From: a virus
Reading direction: 5' to 3' (one strand)
Length of the DNA: 39,094 nt
Virus record (IMG/VR): IMGVR_UViG_3300008263_000006
Coordinates: 1 to 39,094 of that record
Positions 6,646 to 15,576 of this stretch are shown here, in pieces. A model generated the notes under the pieces. That model worked only from the letters and a program-made list of their open reading frames with translations. It was not told the origin of the DNA and made no database searches. Each line of letters opens with the position of its first letter. Positions within the stretch are counted from its first letter, which is position 1. Made by a program: the position numbers and the translations under genes.

Positions 6646-8201
6646 TGTCAGAAACAACTCCATCGCCTGAATCTAGTTTAGCTGAACGTGCTGCGGCGGT
6701 CGCTCCATTAAACAAAAAACCTGCAGCCACAATATTAAATATGGTTGGAAAATCGAGCGGCGACGAACCCATTGGTTTTGCTCTTCTTATGAGTCCATAT
6801 AAAGCTAAGTTATTAGATTTAGAAGCTGTAACTGCTAGTTTTCTAAAAAGAACAGAGGAAATAACACAGGGACAAAGTACATCACAAAGTACTGAACAAT
6901 TCATAGAAAAATTGTCTAAAGGTTTGTCTGCTGAAGATCTTAAATTTCAAGGGACTTTATATTCAACTCAAGAAATACTTGAGAAAGATGCACCGAGAAT
7001 TATATTTCCTCTGCCCATAGACATTAGAGATCAGCTGATGGTCAACTATCAAACTTCTGATATGGCATCTGCTGGCGCGTTTGCTTCTTTCGGTTCTGAC
7101 TTAGCGAGAAATATAAAGCAAGGTAAAGGTTTAGATATGGGAGCTGACAGTTATAATTCTGCTTTAGCTGCTGGTTTATTGAGTCTCGCCCCAACACCTG
7201 TAAGTGTCCTCGCTGGCCAATATCTGGGCGCAGTAGTAAATCCATTTACTGTTACAGCGTTTAGAAACGTAGAGCCACGTGCGTTTAATTTTGAATTTAG
7301 AATAACTCCTGAAAGCATAGAACAATCTGAGACTCTTCAAGAGTGTATCAATACGTTGAGATATTGTGCACTGCCAGAACCAACTTCTGCTGGATTGACT
7401 TTGGCGTTTCCTTACAGATTTAAGTTAGCTTGGCTAGGGGCTTTGAAAATGTTTGATTTTTCTGAAGCAGTTTTAACACAAATACAAGTCAATTATTCTG
7501 CAGGAGGTTCGCCTGCATTTTTTGAGTATACAGCAGAGCCAAGGGTTGGTGGTTCAAGTCCAGGATTTCATCCTGTTACTGTAACTATAATTTTAGAGTT
7601 CAAAGAGTTATTTCCTCTTACGAAAGAAACCATTATGCCAACGGGCAAATCAACTTCAAATTATAAAGGTGAAATGACACCAAGATTGTTAAATGCATTT
7701 GATATTGAAGATAACCTACCGCCATCTTCTCCTGAGACAAAAGGCGGTGCTACCACAACTGATCCAGCTGAGAACCAGACAGGCGCAGGAGACGACGCTC
7801 TTAATACGCCAGACGCAGATGATAGAGCAATAGTAGAACAAGCACAATCTGGGTTTAATGATTCGGTAAATAAAATGGAATCGTCTAGTAGAGAATTAAA
7901 AAATGAAGGCGAAGGTGGATTTGATGCATTTAGAGCACAACAAGGGTTGATTCCTGCATCAGAAGTATATCTTGCGGTGAACCGTCATGATGCTGCAGTA
8001 GACTCATTCAACAATGCACGTGATGTATTGCAAGCCAATCCGCTTTCCAGCAAATATGTACAAGATATTCCTCAAGCATCTACTTGGTTTCAAAAAGTAC
8101 AAGCTGGCACGAGCGGAAGTAGAAGCGGAATTAGTGTTTGGCAGACCCAGTACGATAAAGGTAAAGCTGACTGGAATAAAACATCAGGTGGAGGAGGTTA
8201 A
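6645..8201 (+). CDS. 48: gp48-like baseplate tail-tube cap, C-terminally extended
   Basis: T4 gp48 caps the hub and gives the first ring for the tail tube. The 518-residue product has the gp48-type core at about residues 185-345. The pieces are GAVVNPFTVTAFRNVEPRAF, FNFEFRITPESIEQSETLQ, a short aromatic region, QVNYSAGGSPAFFEY, and TVTIILEFKELFPLTKE. In T4 and relatives this region reads NP...F..V.FR.F.F.F...P.S..E. T4 gp48 is 364 residues; the extra ~170 C-terminal residues here are acidic, Gly/Ser/Thr-rich and then helical, with no family I recognise. The ribosome site is AAGG. The last codons (GGTGGAGGAGG) double as the ribosome site of the next gene. Confidence 0.75.
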   Translation: MSETTPSPESSLAERAAAVAPLNKKPAATILNMVGKSSGDEPIGFALLMSPYKAKLLDLEAVTASFLKRTEEITQGQSTSQSTEQFIEKLSKGLSAEDLKFQGTLYSTQEILEKDAPRIIFPLPIDIRDQLMVNYQTSDMASAGAFASFGSDLARNIKQGKGLDMGADSYNSALAAGLLSLAPTPVSVLAGQYLGAVVNPFTVTAFRNVEPRAFNFEFRITPESIEQSETLQECINTLRYCALPEPTSAGLTLAFPYRFKLAWLGALKMFDFSEAVLTQIQVNYSAGGSPAFFEYTAEPRVGGSSPGFHPVTVTIILEFKELFPLTKETIMPTGKSTSNYKGEMTPRLLNAFDIEDNLPPSSPETKGGATTTDPAENQTGAGDDALNTPDADDRAIVEQAQSGFNDSVNKMESSSRELKNEGEGGFDAFRAQQGLIPASEVYLAVNRHDAAVDSFNNARDVLQANPLSSKYVQDIPQASTWFQKVQAGTSGSRSGISVWQTQYDKGKADWNKTSGGGG

Positions 8202-8207
8202 TAACTA

Positions 8208-8732
8208 ATGGCTGTTCAATATTTCAAAAACTTTCCGTTGGTAAATTACAATGATGTTTCTATGAGAAACATCATGTTAAAGGCTTCAATAGATATTAAT
8301 CTATTCTTAAACAATACCAAACTATACACATATCAAATAAAAGATGGTGATAAACCAACAATTGTTGCTGACCAATATTACGGCGACATTAACTATGCTT
8401 GGTTAGTTTTATTGTCTAATAGAATTATAGATCCTTATTTTGAGTGGCCACTAACCAACCAAGAATTAGACGCGCACATAATTAAAAAATATGGATCATT
8501 GGTAACAGCACAATCTACTATTTACGAATACAAAAGCATAATCAATGAAGAAGAAAGAATTACTGTTGAAACATACACTTATGCGTACAACAATAATAAT
8601 CCTATATTCGTGCCTGTTTATGCGTATGATAAAGAATTTGAATTAAACGAACAAAAAAGAAATATTCAATTAATCGATAGAACATATGCTAAACAAATTG
8701 CTAATGGTTTAGAAACTCTTTTTGAGAAATAA
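8208..8732 (+). CDS. 53: gp53 baseplate wedge protein (LysM-like)
   Basis: The product has 174 residues with YQIKDGDKPTIVADQYYGD (about 45-63) followed by INYAWLVLLSNRIIDPYFEW (about 64-83). In T4 gp53 and relatives this is the conserved wedge motif, with a LysM-like segment (GD...IA..YYG) and a WVLL..N...DPY.EWP core. In T4, gp53 joins neighbouring wedges around the hub. The length is close to T4 gp53 (196). GGAGG at the end of gp48 gives a strong ribosome site. It is followed after two bases by the hub gene. Confidence 0.88.
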   Translation: MAVQYFKNFPLVNYNDVSMRNIMLKASIDINLFLNNTKLYTYQIKDGDKPTIVADQYYGDINYAWLVLLSNRIIDPYFEWPLTNQELDAHIIKKYGSLVTAQSTIYEYKSIINEEERITVETYTYAYNNNNPIFVPVYAYDKEFELNEQKRNIQLIDRTYAKQIANGLETLFEK

Positions 8733-8734
8733 AA

Positions 8735-10147
8735 ATGGCTGCTGCTCCTAATTGGGTTACATATAACGAAGGATTACTGGATAAATTCAGTTATCGTATT
8801 TTTCTACAACAATTCGCTGGCAATTCTTTGTCTGGTTCTCAGTTTGTTGGTATTGAATCTATTGTTTCTACGTTATCAATTAAACAAGAATTAATAAGAA
8901 ATAGTATGATTCTTGAAATGAAAGTTTCTGATTCTGCTGGTATTTTAGAAAATGGTATGATTCAAGTTGGATCAATAATCAATATTGAAATCTGCAGAGA
9001 TCCAAACAGTAAAAACGAGGAAGATGCAAAAGTTGCTAAAAAATTATTTGTTGTCACCAGAATTGATGACAACATTCAGAGCGCGCAGCTAAAACAAAGA
9101 GTATTTAACATTACTGCTCATTCATTTGCTGGTGTTTCAAATGTCTGGCCACTTTTATATTCAGAATATTCTGGACCTACCAAACCAACAGACATTATCA
9201 AACAGATTGTAACAAAGAGATTTATACAAAATGGGGCTGGTGAGATTGTGGACAATCTGTCCAAGAAATGGATAAATTGCACAAATGAAATTAAGAATGG
9301 TATATTATTGCATCAAGTAAAACCATTTGACGCGATTTCTCACTTAGTATCAAAATCAGTCTCACCAGATAATAGTGAGTATTTTTTCTATGAAGATTTT
9401 AATGGATTTAATTTGAGAACTTTGAAGTCAATGAAAAATGACTCAAGTGGTAAAGAAAAAACTTTTATCTACTATCAAGATAAAACTCGTAGATTTGGGA
9501 ATAAAGAAAACGAACAAGTTTCAGACTACTTTAGAATTTTGTATTTAACTCAACACAAACAACAAGATTATTTTGAGTTGGTACAAGATGGCGCTGTAAT
9601 AAATCAAGTTTCTGTTTTTGATATTATTAACAAAGAAGTCATAACAAAAGATTTTAGATATAATACATCAGCCAATAGTGCATTTGTTTTAGGAAATAAA
9701 ACAGCATTCCCATCTAATACAGTTTCATTTATAGCATTTACAAATAGTCCTCCGTATAACGAAAAAAAATATCCTTATGACATAGCGCCACATTCTAAGA
9801 TTGCTATCTCAGAAAAGGCTTGGAATAGAGATGACTATTTGTTAGATAACTATAACATTCCAGTTGCACAAAGAACCTTGATGGAACAAAATAAAATAAC
9901 CGTTGAGATTTATGGTAATCCAAATGTATTTCCTGGTGATATTATAAACATGAAAGTTCCAAGCAAATCTGGTATTGATTCTGATCTTGAATCTTTAATT
10001 CGTAGACAAAGCGGTAAGTTTCTGGTCGGCGCGGTCAAACATAATATCTTTGGAACAAAATTTCAAACATTTTTAGATTTATATGTGGATTCGTACGATC
10101 AAGAAGTAACAGAACGAAGTCCAGAAAAATCTAATGAAACCACATAA
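8735..10147 (+). CDS. 27: gp27-like baseplate hub protein
   Basis: The product has 470 residues. The N-terminal half includes LEMKVSDSAGILENGMIQVG followed by SIINIEICRD (about 69-98) and LFVVTRIDDNIQS...RVFNITAHSF. That is the hub fold of T4 gp27 and phage late-control-D-type proteins, in which two tube-like barrels form a pseudo-hexameric ring. The C-terminal part has a VEIYGNPNVFPGDIINMKVP strand followed by a late conserved GKFLVGAVKHNIFG. The next gene carries the gp5-type OB domain that gp27 binds, as in T4. It is longer than T4 gp27 (391). Coupling is tight, with the stop and next start two bases apart. Confidence 0.78.
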   Translation: MAAAPNWVTYNEGLLDKFSYRIFLQQFAGNSLSGSQFVGIESIVSTLSIKQELIRNSMILEMKVSDSAGILENGMIQVGSIINIEICRDPNSKNEEDAKVAKKLFVVTRIDDNIQSAQLKQRVFNITAHSFAGVSNVWPLLYSEYSGPTKPTDIIKQIVTKRFIQNGAGEIVDNLSKKWINCTNEIKNGILLHQVKPFDAISHLVSKSVSPDNSEYFFYEDFNGFNLRTLKSMKNDSSGKEKTFIYYQDKTRRFGNKENEQVSDYFRILYLTQHKQQDYFELVQDGAVINQVSVFDIINKEVITKDFRYNTSANSAFVLGNKTAFPSNTVSFIAFTNSPPYNEKKYPYDIAPHSKIAISEKAWNRDDYLLDNYNIPVAQRTLMEQNKITVEIYGNPNVFPGDIINMKVPSKSGIDSDLESLIRRQSGKFLVGAVKHNIFGTKFQTFLDLYVDSYDQEVTERSPEKSNETT

Positions 10148-10149
10148 AC

Positions 10150-11088
10150 ATGAGAGATTTGACAAATACACCATATAATGAATTCGTCTGGTTCGTCGGA
10201 AGCATAGAAAGCATAGAAGATCCAGATAAACTCGGAAGAGTTAGAGTTCGTGCTTTTGGTTTTCACGATGAGTTGACGCCAATTGATAAACTTCCATTAG
10301 CATTTATACTAGACGGAGCGACTCCGCCTGTTACTGGTGTTCAAACTGCAGTTGGCTTTTTCATGGATGGAAAGTTAGCACAACAACCATTCATTCTTGG
10401 TCTAATGAATAGTACAGTATCATATCCAGGAAGAGTAGATTCTACTCCGACAGGAACAAAACCATCAACGGCTTCTGGAAGAACTAGCCCAAGACCACAA
10501 ACTGTTCCAAGTGATTCACCGCAACCAAACATACCAGAAGGACCAATTATCGTAGAAGATAATAAAGAGTTCTGGACATTGGTTGCCATTTGCGGAACAG
10601 AAGACGGAGATAGACAATCATGGGCAGACGTAGCACAAAGTATTTACAACAGAATGAATGCTGGAGTATTTGGTGGGTCAACTGCTACTGGTGTGATATT
10701 AGCTAGAAACCAATATCAGCCAACATGGCTTCTTCCACAACTTAGATCCCCGAACACTAAGACTCAAGGATCTCCTAATAGAGAATGGACTAACATAAAC
10801 AACATAGCTGATGCAGCACGAGCGACTAATCAATCACAACAATATTTACTTGGTGTGGCTAGAGCGATTAAAGATCAAGGATTACAAAATAATGCTAAAG
10901 CGTTTGTTAAAACCTATACAGATTTTCTTGGAAAATCTCAGGTATCAATATGGTGGAAAACAGATTTTGGTTTTGCACGAAGAAGCCCCAACAATAATAG
11001 ATTCGCATTTCGCAAAGATAGTAGTTATACAGGTGCTGCTGGCCAAGGACCAATTCCTGGTTTTGTAATCGCTGCAGTAATAGAATAA
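10150..11088 (+). CDS. Spike protein A: gp5-type OB domain plus SleB-like hydrolase domain
   Basis: In T4 one gp5 protein has an OB domain, a lysozyme domain and a beta-helix. This 312-residue protein has only the first two kinds of module. Residues 1-95 are the OB part (FVWFVGSIESIEDPDKLGRV, RAFGFH, then GFFMDGKLAQQPFILG). Residues 96-135 are a Pro/Ser/Thr linker. From about 140 comes FWTLVAICGTEDGD...WADVAQSIYNRM, then GGSTATGVILARNQYQP. This resembles cell-wall hydrolases of the SleB / Hydrolase_2 family (putative catalytic Glu151, QYQP near 188). No T4 lysozyme motif is seen. The product likely opens peptidoglycan during injection. The family assignment of the hydrolase is by motif only. 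Confidence 0.72.
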   Translation: MRDLTNTPYNEFVWFVGSIESIEDPDKLGRVRVRAFGFHDELTPIDKLPLAFILDGATPPVTGVQTAVGFFMDGKLAQQPFILGLMNSTVSYPGRVDSTPTGTKPSTASGRTSPRPQTVPSDSPQPNIPEGPIIVEDNKEFWTLVAICGTEDGDRQSWADVAQSIYNRMNAGVFGGSTATGVILARNQYQPTWLLPQLRSPNTKTQGSPNREWTNINNIADAARATNQSQQYLLGVARAIKDQGLQNNAKAFVKTYTDFLGKSQVSIWWKTDFGFARRSPNNNRFAFRKDSSYTGAAGQGPIPGFVIAAVIE

Positions 11089-11096
11089 ATATACTT

Positions 11097-12035
11097 ATGA
11101 GAGACTTAACAAACACACCATACAAACAATTTATCTGGTTTATTGCAGAGATTGTTGAAACTAATACGGATCCAAATAAACTTGGTCGTGTCCGAATTCG
11201 CGTACTCGGGTTTCATTCAGAAGATACTCCCAGAGATAAATTACCTTTGGCTTTAGTAATGAATGGTGGCGCAGCAAGACTAGTAGAAAAACAATGGGTT
11301 GTCGGTTTCTTTTTAGATGGAGCAATGGCACAGCAGCCATTTGTCTTAGGCACTGTCGGTTCTGCTATCGGTAATTCTGCTAAAGTAAACTCGCAAGAAA
11401 ATCCAGGTCCAAATGAAGATAGAACAAAAGGAACTCCGAAGTCTTTGTTGCAGCAGGTTGAAGATGCTAAAGAAAAATTAAGAAGAGCAATAGTTGCAGG
11501 CGGTGATGTCGTAGGTGCTAAGGAAGATCTGGATAAACTGGAAGCTAAACTTAAAGCTGCGGAGGCAGCTGAAGCTGCCAAACAAAGATTAAAAAAAGTC
11601 ACGCCAACAACGCCACCCGCAGCTTTTGGGAACATTGATCCTCGACTAGAGGGTACCAATGGTTACCTTGACGAATCTAAATTAGTTAAAGTATCAAGCA
11701 ATCAGAAATTAGATGCACCTGCTGCTGCAGCTTATCAGAGCATGGTAGCAGCTGCTGAAGCAGATGGAATAAGATGGTCGATAACTGACTCATACCGAAA
11801 TTATGCGCAACAGGTTGATGTTGCTAACAGAAAAGGCTTATATGAAGACGGCGGATTGGCAGCAAGACCTGGCACATCAAGGCACGGATGGGGTAGAGCA
11901 CTGGATCTTGGCGGAGGTGCAGAGAACTTCGGCACACCGCAAAATAACTGGCTTCAACAAAATGCAGGGAAGTTTGGTTTCAAAACGATTGCAGGAGAAC
12001 CTTGGCACTGGCAGTGGGAACCGCCTAAGAACTGA
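11097..12035 (+). CDS. Spike protein B: gp5-type OB domain plus VanY-like D,D-peptidase domain
   Basis: This is a paralogue of the preceding gene in its first ~90 residues: both begin MRDLTNTPY and share DPxKLGRVR and QQPFxLG. It has a different enzyme domain. A helical, Ala/Lys/Glu-rich linker (about 115-168) is followed by a VanY / D-Ala-D-Ala carboxypeptidase-type domain (about 185-312). That domain shows the zinc-ligand motif SRHGWGRALD (261-270; H263, D270) and EPWHW (301-305; H304). ITDSYRNYAQQ (229-239) is the usual R/Q-containing strand. It should cleave peptide cross-links in the wall, complementing the glycan-type activity suggested for protein A. The same length (312) for both paralogues is coincidental or constrained by spike geometry. 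Confidence 0.8.
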   Translation: MRDLTNTPYKQFIWFIAEIVETNTDPNKLGRVRIRVLGFHSEDTPRDKLPLALVMNGGAARLVEKQWVVGFFLDGAMAQQPFVLGTVGSAIGNSAKVNSQENPGPNEDRTKGTPKSLLQQVEDAKEKLRRAIVAGGDVVGAKEDLDKLEAKLKAAEAAEAAKQRLKKVTPTTPPAAFGNIDPRLEGTNGYLDESKLVKVSSNQKLDAPAAAAYQSMVAAAEADGIRWSITDSYRNYAQQVDVANRKGLYEDGGLAARPGTSRHGWGRALDLGGGAENFGTPQNNWLQQNAGKFGFKTIAGEPWHWQWEPPKN

Positions 12036-12056
12036 GTATATAGGATAATTTAATAA

Positions 12057-13124
12057 ATGACAAAGACACCATCACAAATTCTTGACGATATTAAAAATAC
12101 TGCATTAGATTCTACTTCTAAGGTATTTTTAGACACGGGCATTTTTAATGATAAGGAATTATTAAAAGATCCAACCGCAGCGATCGGTATTGTACAATCT
12201 CAAGTAAATGGGCTTTTGAGTAAAGGTGTCTCTATAGAAAATATAGGAATTGTCGGGCTAAACGAAGCATTTCCTGATTTGAATGCAGAACTTGAAGGAT
12301 TATGTGAAACTCTCGGTTGCGCATTCGGTGGTGAATTATCTGGTATTATTCCGGATAATTCATATTTTGCTTCGTTAAATAGAACAATTGATAATGTTGG
12401 TGCAATTAAAAACTCATTAGAATCAGCAGAATTGCCGTCAGATATATTGACAAAGTTATCTGTTCTAAACAAATATACAGCCCCAGTTGATGGCAAAGAG
12501 ACTGAAGATGGTGAACCTCTAATTAAATTTCCTGATACGTTTATTCCGGAAGAAAGACCACAAGGTTCTGGTCGAGGAAAAACACCAATTTCTGATTGGC
12601 GCGATAGAAGCCGTGTGGTTACAGAAACAGCTGGCTCTTCTGGTGCGCAATCCTGGGCTGAGAGCAATAGTCAGTTCGGAGCAATCTATGGTAAGAACAT
12701 TGTTTATAAATCTAACTTTGGTCATTTTATTGAGCTGGATGATTCGGAAGGAGCCGAGCGAGTAAACATATATCACAAAAATGGTACGTTTATTACGTTG
12801 ATGCCAGACCAATCAATTGTTATGCGCGCTCAGGGTGGATTACAACAAGTAACATATGCAAATAATGACATATTTGTAAAAGGAAACATTAACATTACAG
12901 TAATGGGTGACACTAACATTTCTACAAATGGTGACACAAATATTGATACTGTTGGTGATGTAAATTGGAGAGTTGGTGGCGATTTTAATTTAGATGTGAC
13001 TGGCGATACGTTTATGGCTAATCGCGGTGATATTAAAATGACTGCAAGGCAGATTCGTCAGAACGCTGGAGATCCGCGTGTTCTTGATGATGTAAAAGAA
13101 AAAACATACAAATTTGATTCTTAA
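12057..13124 (+). CDS. Separate beta-helix needle protein (gp5 C-terminal equivalent)
   Basis: The product has 355 residues. The C-terminal part (about 215-335) has the gp5C-type pattern: HFIELDDSEG..., NIYHKNGTFITLMPDQS, then short repeated strands NINITVMGDTNISTNGDTNI, DTVGDVNWRVGGDFNLDVTG. Each turn is built from V/I-x-G-D-x-N steps typical of the trimeric beta-helix of T4 gp5 and VgrG-type spikes. There is no hydrolase domain. The N-terminal ~150 residues are helical or mixed and unrecognised, with two Cys at about 83 and 88 (CETLGC); they may attach the needle to the OB-domain proteins. It follows the two OB-hydrolase genes in the same operon. Confidence 0.8.
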   Translation: MTKTPSQILDDIKNTALDSTSKVFLDTGIFNDKELLKDPTAAIGIVQSQVNGLLSKGVSIENIGIVGLNEAFPDLNAELEGLCETLGCAFGGELSGIIPDNSYFASLNRTIDNVGAIKNSLESAELPSDILTKLSVLNKYTAPVDGKETEDGEPLIKFPDTFIPEERPQGSGRGKTPISDWRDRSRVVTETAGSSGAQSWAESNSQFGAIYGKNIVYKSNFGHFIELDDSEGAERVNIYHKNGTFITLMPDQSIVMRAQGGLQQVTYANNDIFVKGNINITVMGDTNISTNGDTNIDTVGDVNWRVGGDFNLDVTGDTFMANRGDIKMTARQIRQNAGDPRVLDDVKEKTYKFDS

Positions 13125-13129
13125 GCACT

Positions 13130-13137
13130 ACTAAATA
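13130..13137 (+). promoter_or_regulatory. Possible variant late promoter (ACTAAATA)
   Basis: ACTAAATA differs from TATAAATA at two positions. It sits between the needle gene and the next start, with an expected transcript start near 13143, 17 bases before an ATG that has GCGGAGAA ahead of it. The spacing suits a promoter, but the match is imperfect. Confidence 0.35.
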
Positions 13138-13159
13138 CACTATACAGCGGAGAATTTAC

Positions 13160-13369
13160 ATGAAAACTCTTAAAGACTTTATGGTTGAATTTACAGTTCC
13201 TGGATTTGAAGGAAAGAGAATCAAAGTCACCAAAAAACCAATTCGCATGATTAATGGAAAGATGGCCAAAGCATTTCCTGGAAGAGGAACTGAGGGCGAT
13301 GGTCCAGATGGTTCAGCCGAAGGCAATGATGGCGGAGATGGTGGAGACGGCGGAGATGGTGGCGAATAA
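13160..13369 (+). CDS. Small Gly/Asp-tailed protein next to the spike genes
   Basis: The product has 69 residues. The N-terminal 43 are basic (MKTLKDFMVEFTVPGFEGKR, then KKPIRMINGKMAKAFPG); the C-terminal ~25 are acidic and end in four DGG or EGG-type steps (DGGDGGDGGDGG). It has an unusual composition compared with neighbours. There is no PAAR motif, so it is not obviously T4 gp5.4, although its place next to the spike needle invites that comparison. The stop overlaps the gp25 start by one base, suggesting co-translation. Function unknown. Confidence 0.6.
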   Translation: MKTLKDFMVEFTVPGFEGKRIKVTKKPIRMINGKMAKAFPGRGTEGDGPDGSAEGNDGGDGGDGGDGGE

Positions 13370-13782
13370 TGGCATTTAGAAAACCAAAACCACTTGGACC
13401 AACAGTCACATATAGCGACTTTACTACTTCTTTTGCTAGAAACGCTGTATCTAACGATGTCATTCGTTTAACAGATATAAACGCAGTAAAACGTTCTATT
13501 AAAAACTTGGTAGTAACTAATAAAAACGAAAGGTTGCTAAATCCAAGAATTGGCGCTGGTTTACTTTCATTGTTGTTCGAACCAATGGGTCCAATCGTCA
13601 CTTTAGATATTAAAGAATCTATTGCAGATACACTACGAGAATTCGAACCAAGAATAGAAAAGTTAAGCATTGATGTTACTCCTGATTATGATAACAACCA
13701 GTACTATGTAACTATCGTATTTACTATGGCAGCAGTGCCAGACACAGGAACAGTAGAGTTTACTCTAAACAGGATTAGATAA
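13369..13782 (+). CDS. 25: gp25 baseplate wedge protein
   Basis: The product has 137 residues and is a member of the gpW/gp25 family. The first third contains the family core DINAVKRSIKNLVVTNKNER (about 39-58), then LLNPRIGAGLLSLLFEPM (about 59-76) and ITxxIxxxI-type helix DIKESIADTLREFEPRI. The C-terminus is a strand pair NQYYVTIVFTM. gp25 is the conserved inner wedge subunit that helps start the sheath. The length matches T4 gp25 (132). gp6 begins directly after the stop. Confidence 0.93.
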   Translation: MAFRKPKPLGPTVTYSDFTTSFARNAVSNDVIRLTDINAVKRSIKNLVVTNKNERLLNPRIGAGLLSLLFEPMGPIVTLDIKESIADTLREFEPRIEKLSIDVTPDYDNNQYYVTIVFTMAAVPDTGTVEFTLNRIR

Positions 13783-15576
13783 ATGGCGACCAACGGATTC
13801 TTAAACAATACTCAATTAGATTTTGCATCATATAAACAAAGTCTAAAAACATATTTAAGTCAACAAACTCAATTTAGAGATTATGACTTTGAAGGTTCTA
13901 ACTTGTCAGTCTTGCTAGACTTACTTGCATATAACACATATCACAACGCCATGTATCTAAACATGATTGGCAGTGAGATGTTCTTAGATACCGCGCAGCT
14001 TCGCGAATCAATTATCTCGCATGCGAAAGAATTAAACTATACTCCACGTTCAAGATCTGCTTCTAGAATAGAAGTAGACATTGTTGCTTCCGTAAATAAT
14101 AGCGTGTCGCCAGATACAATAACACTTCCGAATAATTATAGAATTAGTGGTACTGCGAACAACGGGTTAGTCTATAATTTTTATACTAAAGAACCTGTAA
14201 TATTGGAATCATCTAACAGTTATAGTGTTTCTAATGTTTTCTTTTACGAAGGTTCTTTGAAAACAGAAGCATTCTTAGTATCTTCTGCCAACGCACAATT
14301 TGTAATTAATTCTAGCAATGTTGATACTAGCACAGTTTCTGTAACAGTTCAAAAATCATCAACAGAAGCAGTATTTACAACATGGAATAGAAGCGAAGAA
14401 CTATTTAATCTAAATGCAAATAGCGAAGTATTCTTTGTTCAGGGATACAGAGATTTTCAGTATTCGATTACATTTGGCAATGGTGTCGTTGGTAAACAGC
14501 TAACACCAGGAAACATATTGCTTGTAAGCTACATAGAAACTAATGGCGTGGATGCTAATTACACCTCGACATTTTCTACTGTAGAATCTGTAGATATTTT
14601 CCCAGCTAATACATTTTCGCTAGTGTATTCTGGTTCTTCTTATGGCGGAGCATATGCTGAAGATAATGATTCTATTCGTTATAATGCGATTCGTGGATTT
14701 ACTAATCAAAATCGCGCTATTACTGCAGAAGATACAATATCATTGCTTAAAGCTAATTTCCCGTCTATTGAAACTGTAGTCGCGTATGGCGGAGAAGAAG
14801 CCACACCAAAACGCTATGGTAAAATTGTTATCTCGGCGAAACCAGTTGGATCAGAATTATTATCAGAATCTCTAAAGAACGAGATAGTCGATTTTCTATC
14901 TGATAAAACATCATTATCCGTAGAACCACTAATTGTAAATCCAGAGTATTTTTATCTTGATATTGCCTCTCGCGTCAAATACAACATAAATCAAACCACA
15001 AAAACTTATTCTCAGTTAGTATCAAATGTTGTGACTGCAATTACAGCGTTTAATACCAGTTATCTTTCTGATTTCGGTTCGGATTTAAGATTTTCTAAAC
15101 TTTCTGCTGCAATCGATGCCGCTGATGTTTCGATCATTTCTAATGATACACAAGTTAGAATTAGCAAAAGAATTACACCATCTCCTGGCGTAAGTTATTC
15201 AGAAACATGGAGTTTTGAAAATCAACTACATAGTGAAAATGTCAGATATGTTTTACCAATTGGTCACGAACCAATCGTATCTTCGAGCGCGTTCGTTTAT
15301 GATGGTTATACTGCGTATCTACAAGATAATGGTAATGGAGTTTTGCAAGTTTATACTACGATAAATGGTTTGTCAACGATTCTTGCAACAGTTGGATCAG
15401 TAAACTATGATACAGGTGTTATTTCTATAACAGGATTAAACGTAGATTCTTATTCAACAGATAGCATTAAGATTTATGCAAGAACAGAAAATGCTGATAT
15501 AGATACTTTGACTAATAAAATTCTTCTTATTGATGCAGAAGATATTAGCGTTACAATGACTGGAATTAGAATCTAA
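13783..15576 (+). CDS. 6: gp6 baseplate wedge protein (baseplate J-like)
   Basis: The product has 597 residues (T4 gp6: 660). The start is of the gp6 type: LDFASYKQSLKTYLSQQTQF and DYDFEGSNLSVLLDLLAYNT, then AMYLNMIGSEMFLDTAQLRE followed by ARxLxYTPRS-type AKELNYTPRS. In the middle are RRAITAEDY-like NRAITAEDTISLLKANFPSI and VVAYGGEEATPKRYGKIVIS, the Baseplate_J pattern. gp6 forms the ring of dimers that ties wedges together. The last codon overlaps the next ATG (TAATG). Confidence 0.93.
   Translation: MATNGFLNNTQLDFASYKQSLKTYLSQQTQFRDYDFEGSNLSVLLDLLAYNTYHNAMYLNMIGSEMFLDTAQLRESIISHAKELNYTPRSRSASRIEVDIVASVNNSVSPDTITLPNNYRISGTANNGLVYNFYTKEPVILESSNSYSVSNVFFYEGSLKTEAFLVSSANAQFVINSSNVDTSTVSVTVQKSSTEAVFTTWNRSEELFNLNANSEVFFVQGYRDFQYSITFGNGVVGKQLTPGNILLVSYIETNGVDANYTSTFSTVESVDIFPANTFSLVYSGSSYGGAYAEDNDSIRYNAIRGFTNQNRAITAEDTISLLKANFPSIETVVAYGGEEATPKRYGKIVISAKPVGSELLSESLKNEIVDFLSDKTSLSVEPLIVNPEYFYLDIASRVKYNINQTTKTYSQLVSNVVTAITAFNTSYLSDFGSDLRFSKLSAAIDAADVSIISNDTQVRISKRITPSPGVSYSETWSFENQLHSENVRYVLPIGHEPIVSSSAFVYDGYTAYLQDNGNGVLQVYTTINGLSTILATVGSVNYDTGVISITGLNVDSYSTDSIKIYARTENADIDTLTNKILLIDAEDISVTMTGIRI

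Noticed and set aside
11213-11659. 148-residue minus-strand open frame opposite the VanY spike gene
   Set aside because: It lies entirely within a well-supported gene with clear domain motifs and has no recognisable product.
12200-12667. 155-residue minus-strand frame opposite the needle gene
   Set aside because: It is a shadow frame; the plus-strand gene is continuous with the spike operon.
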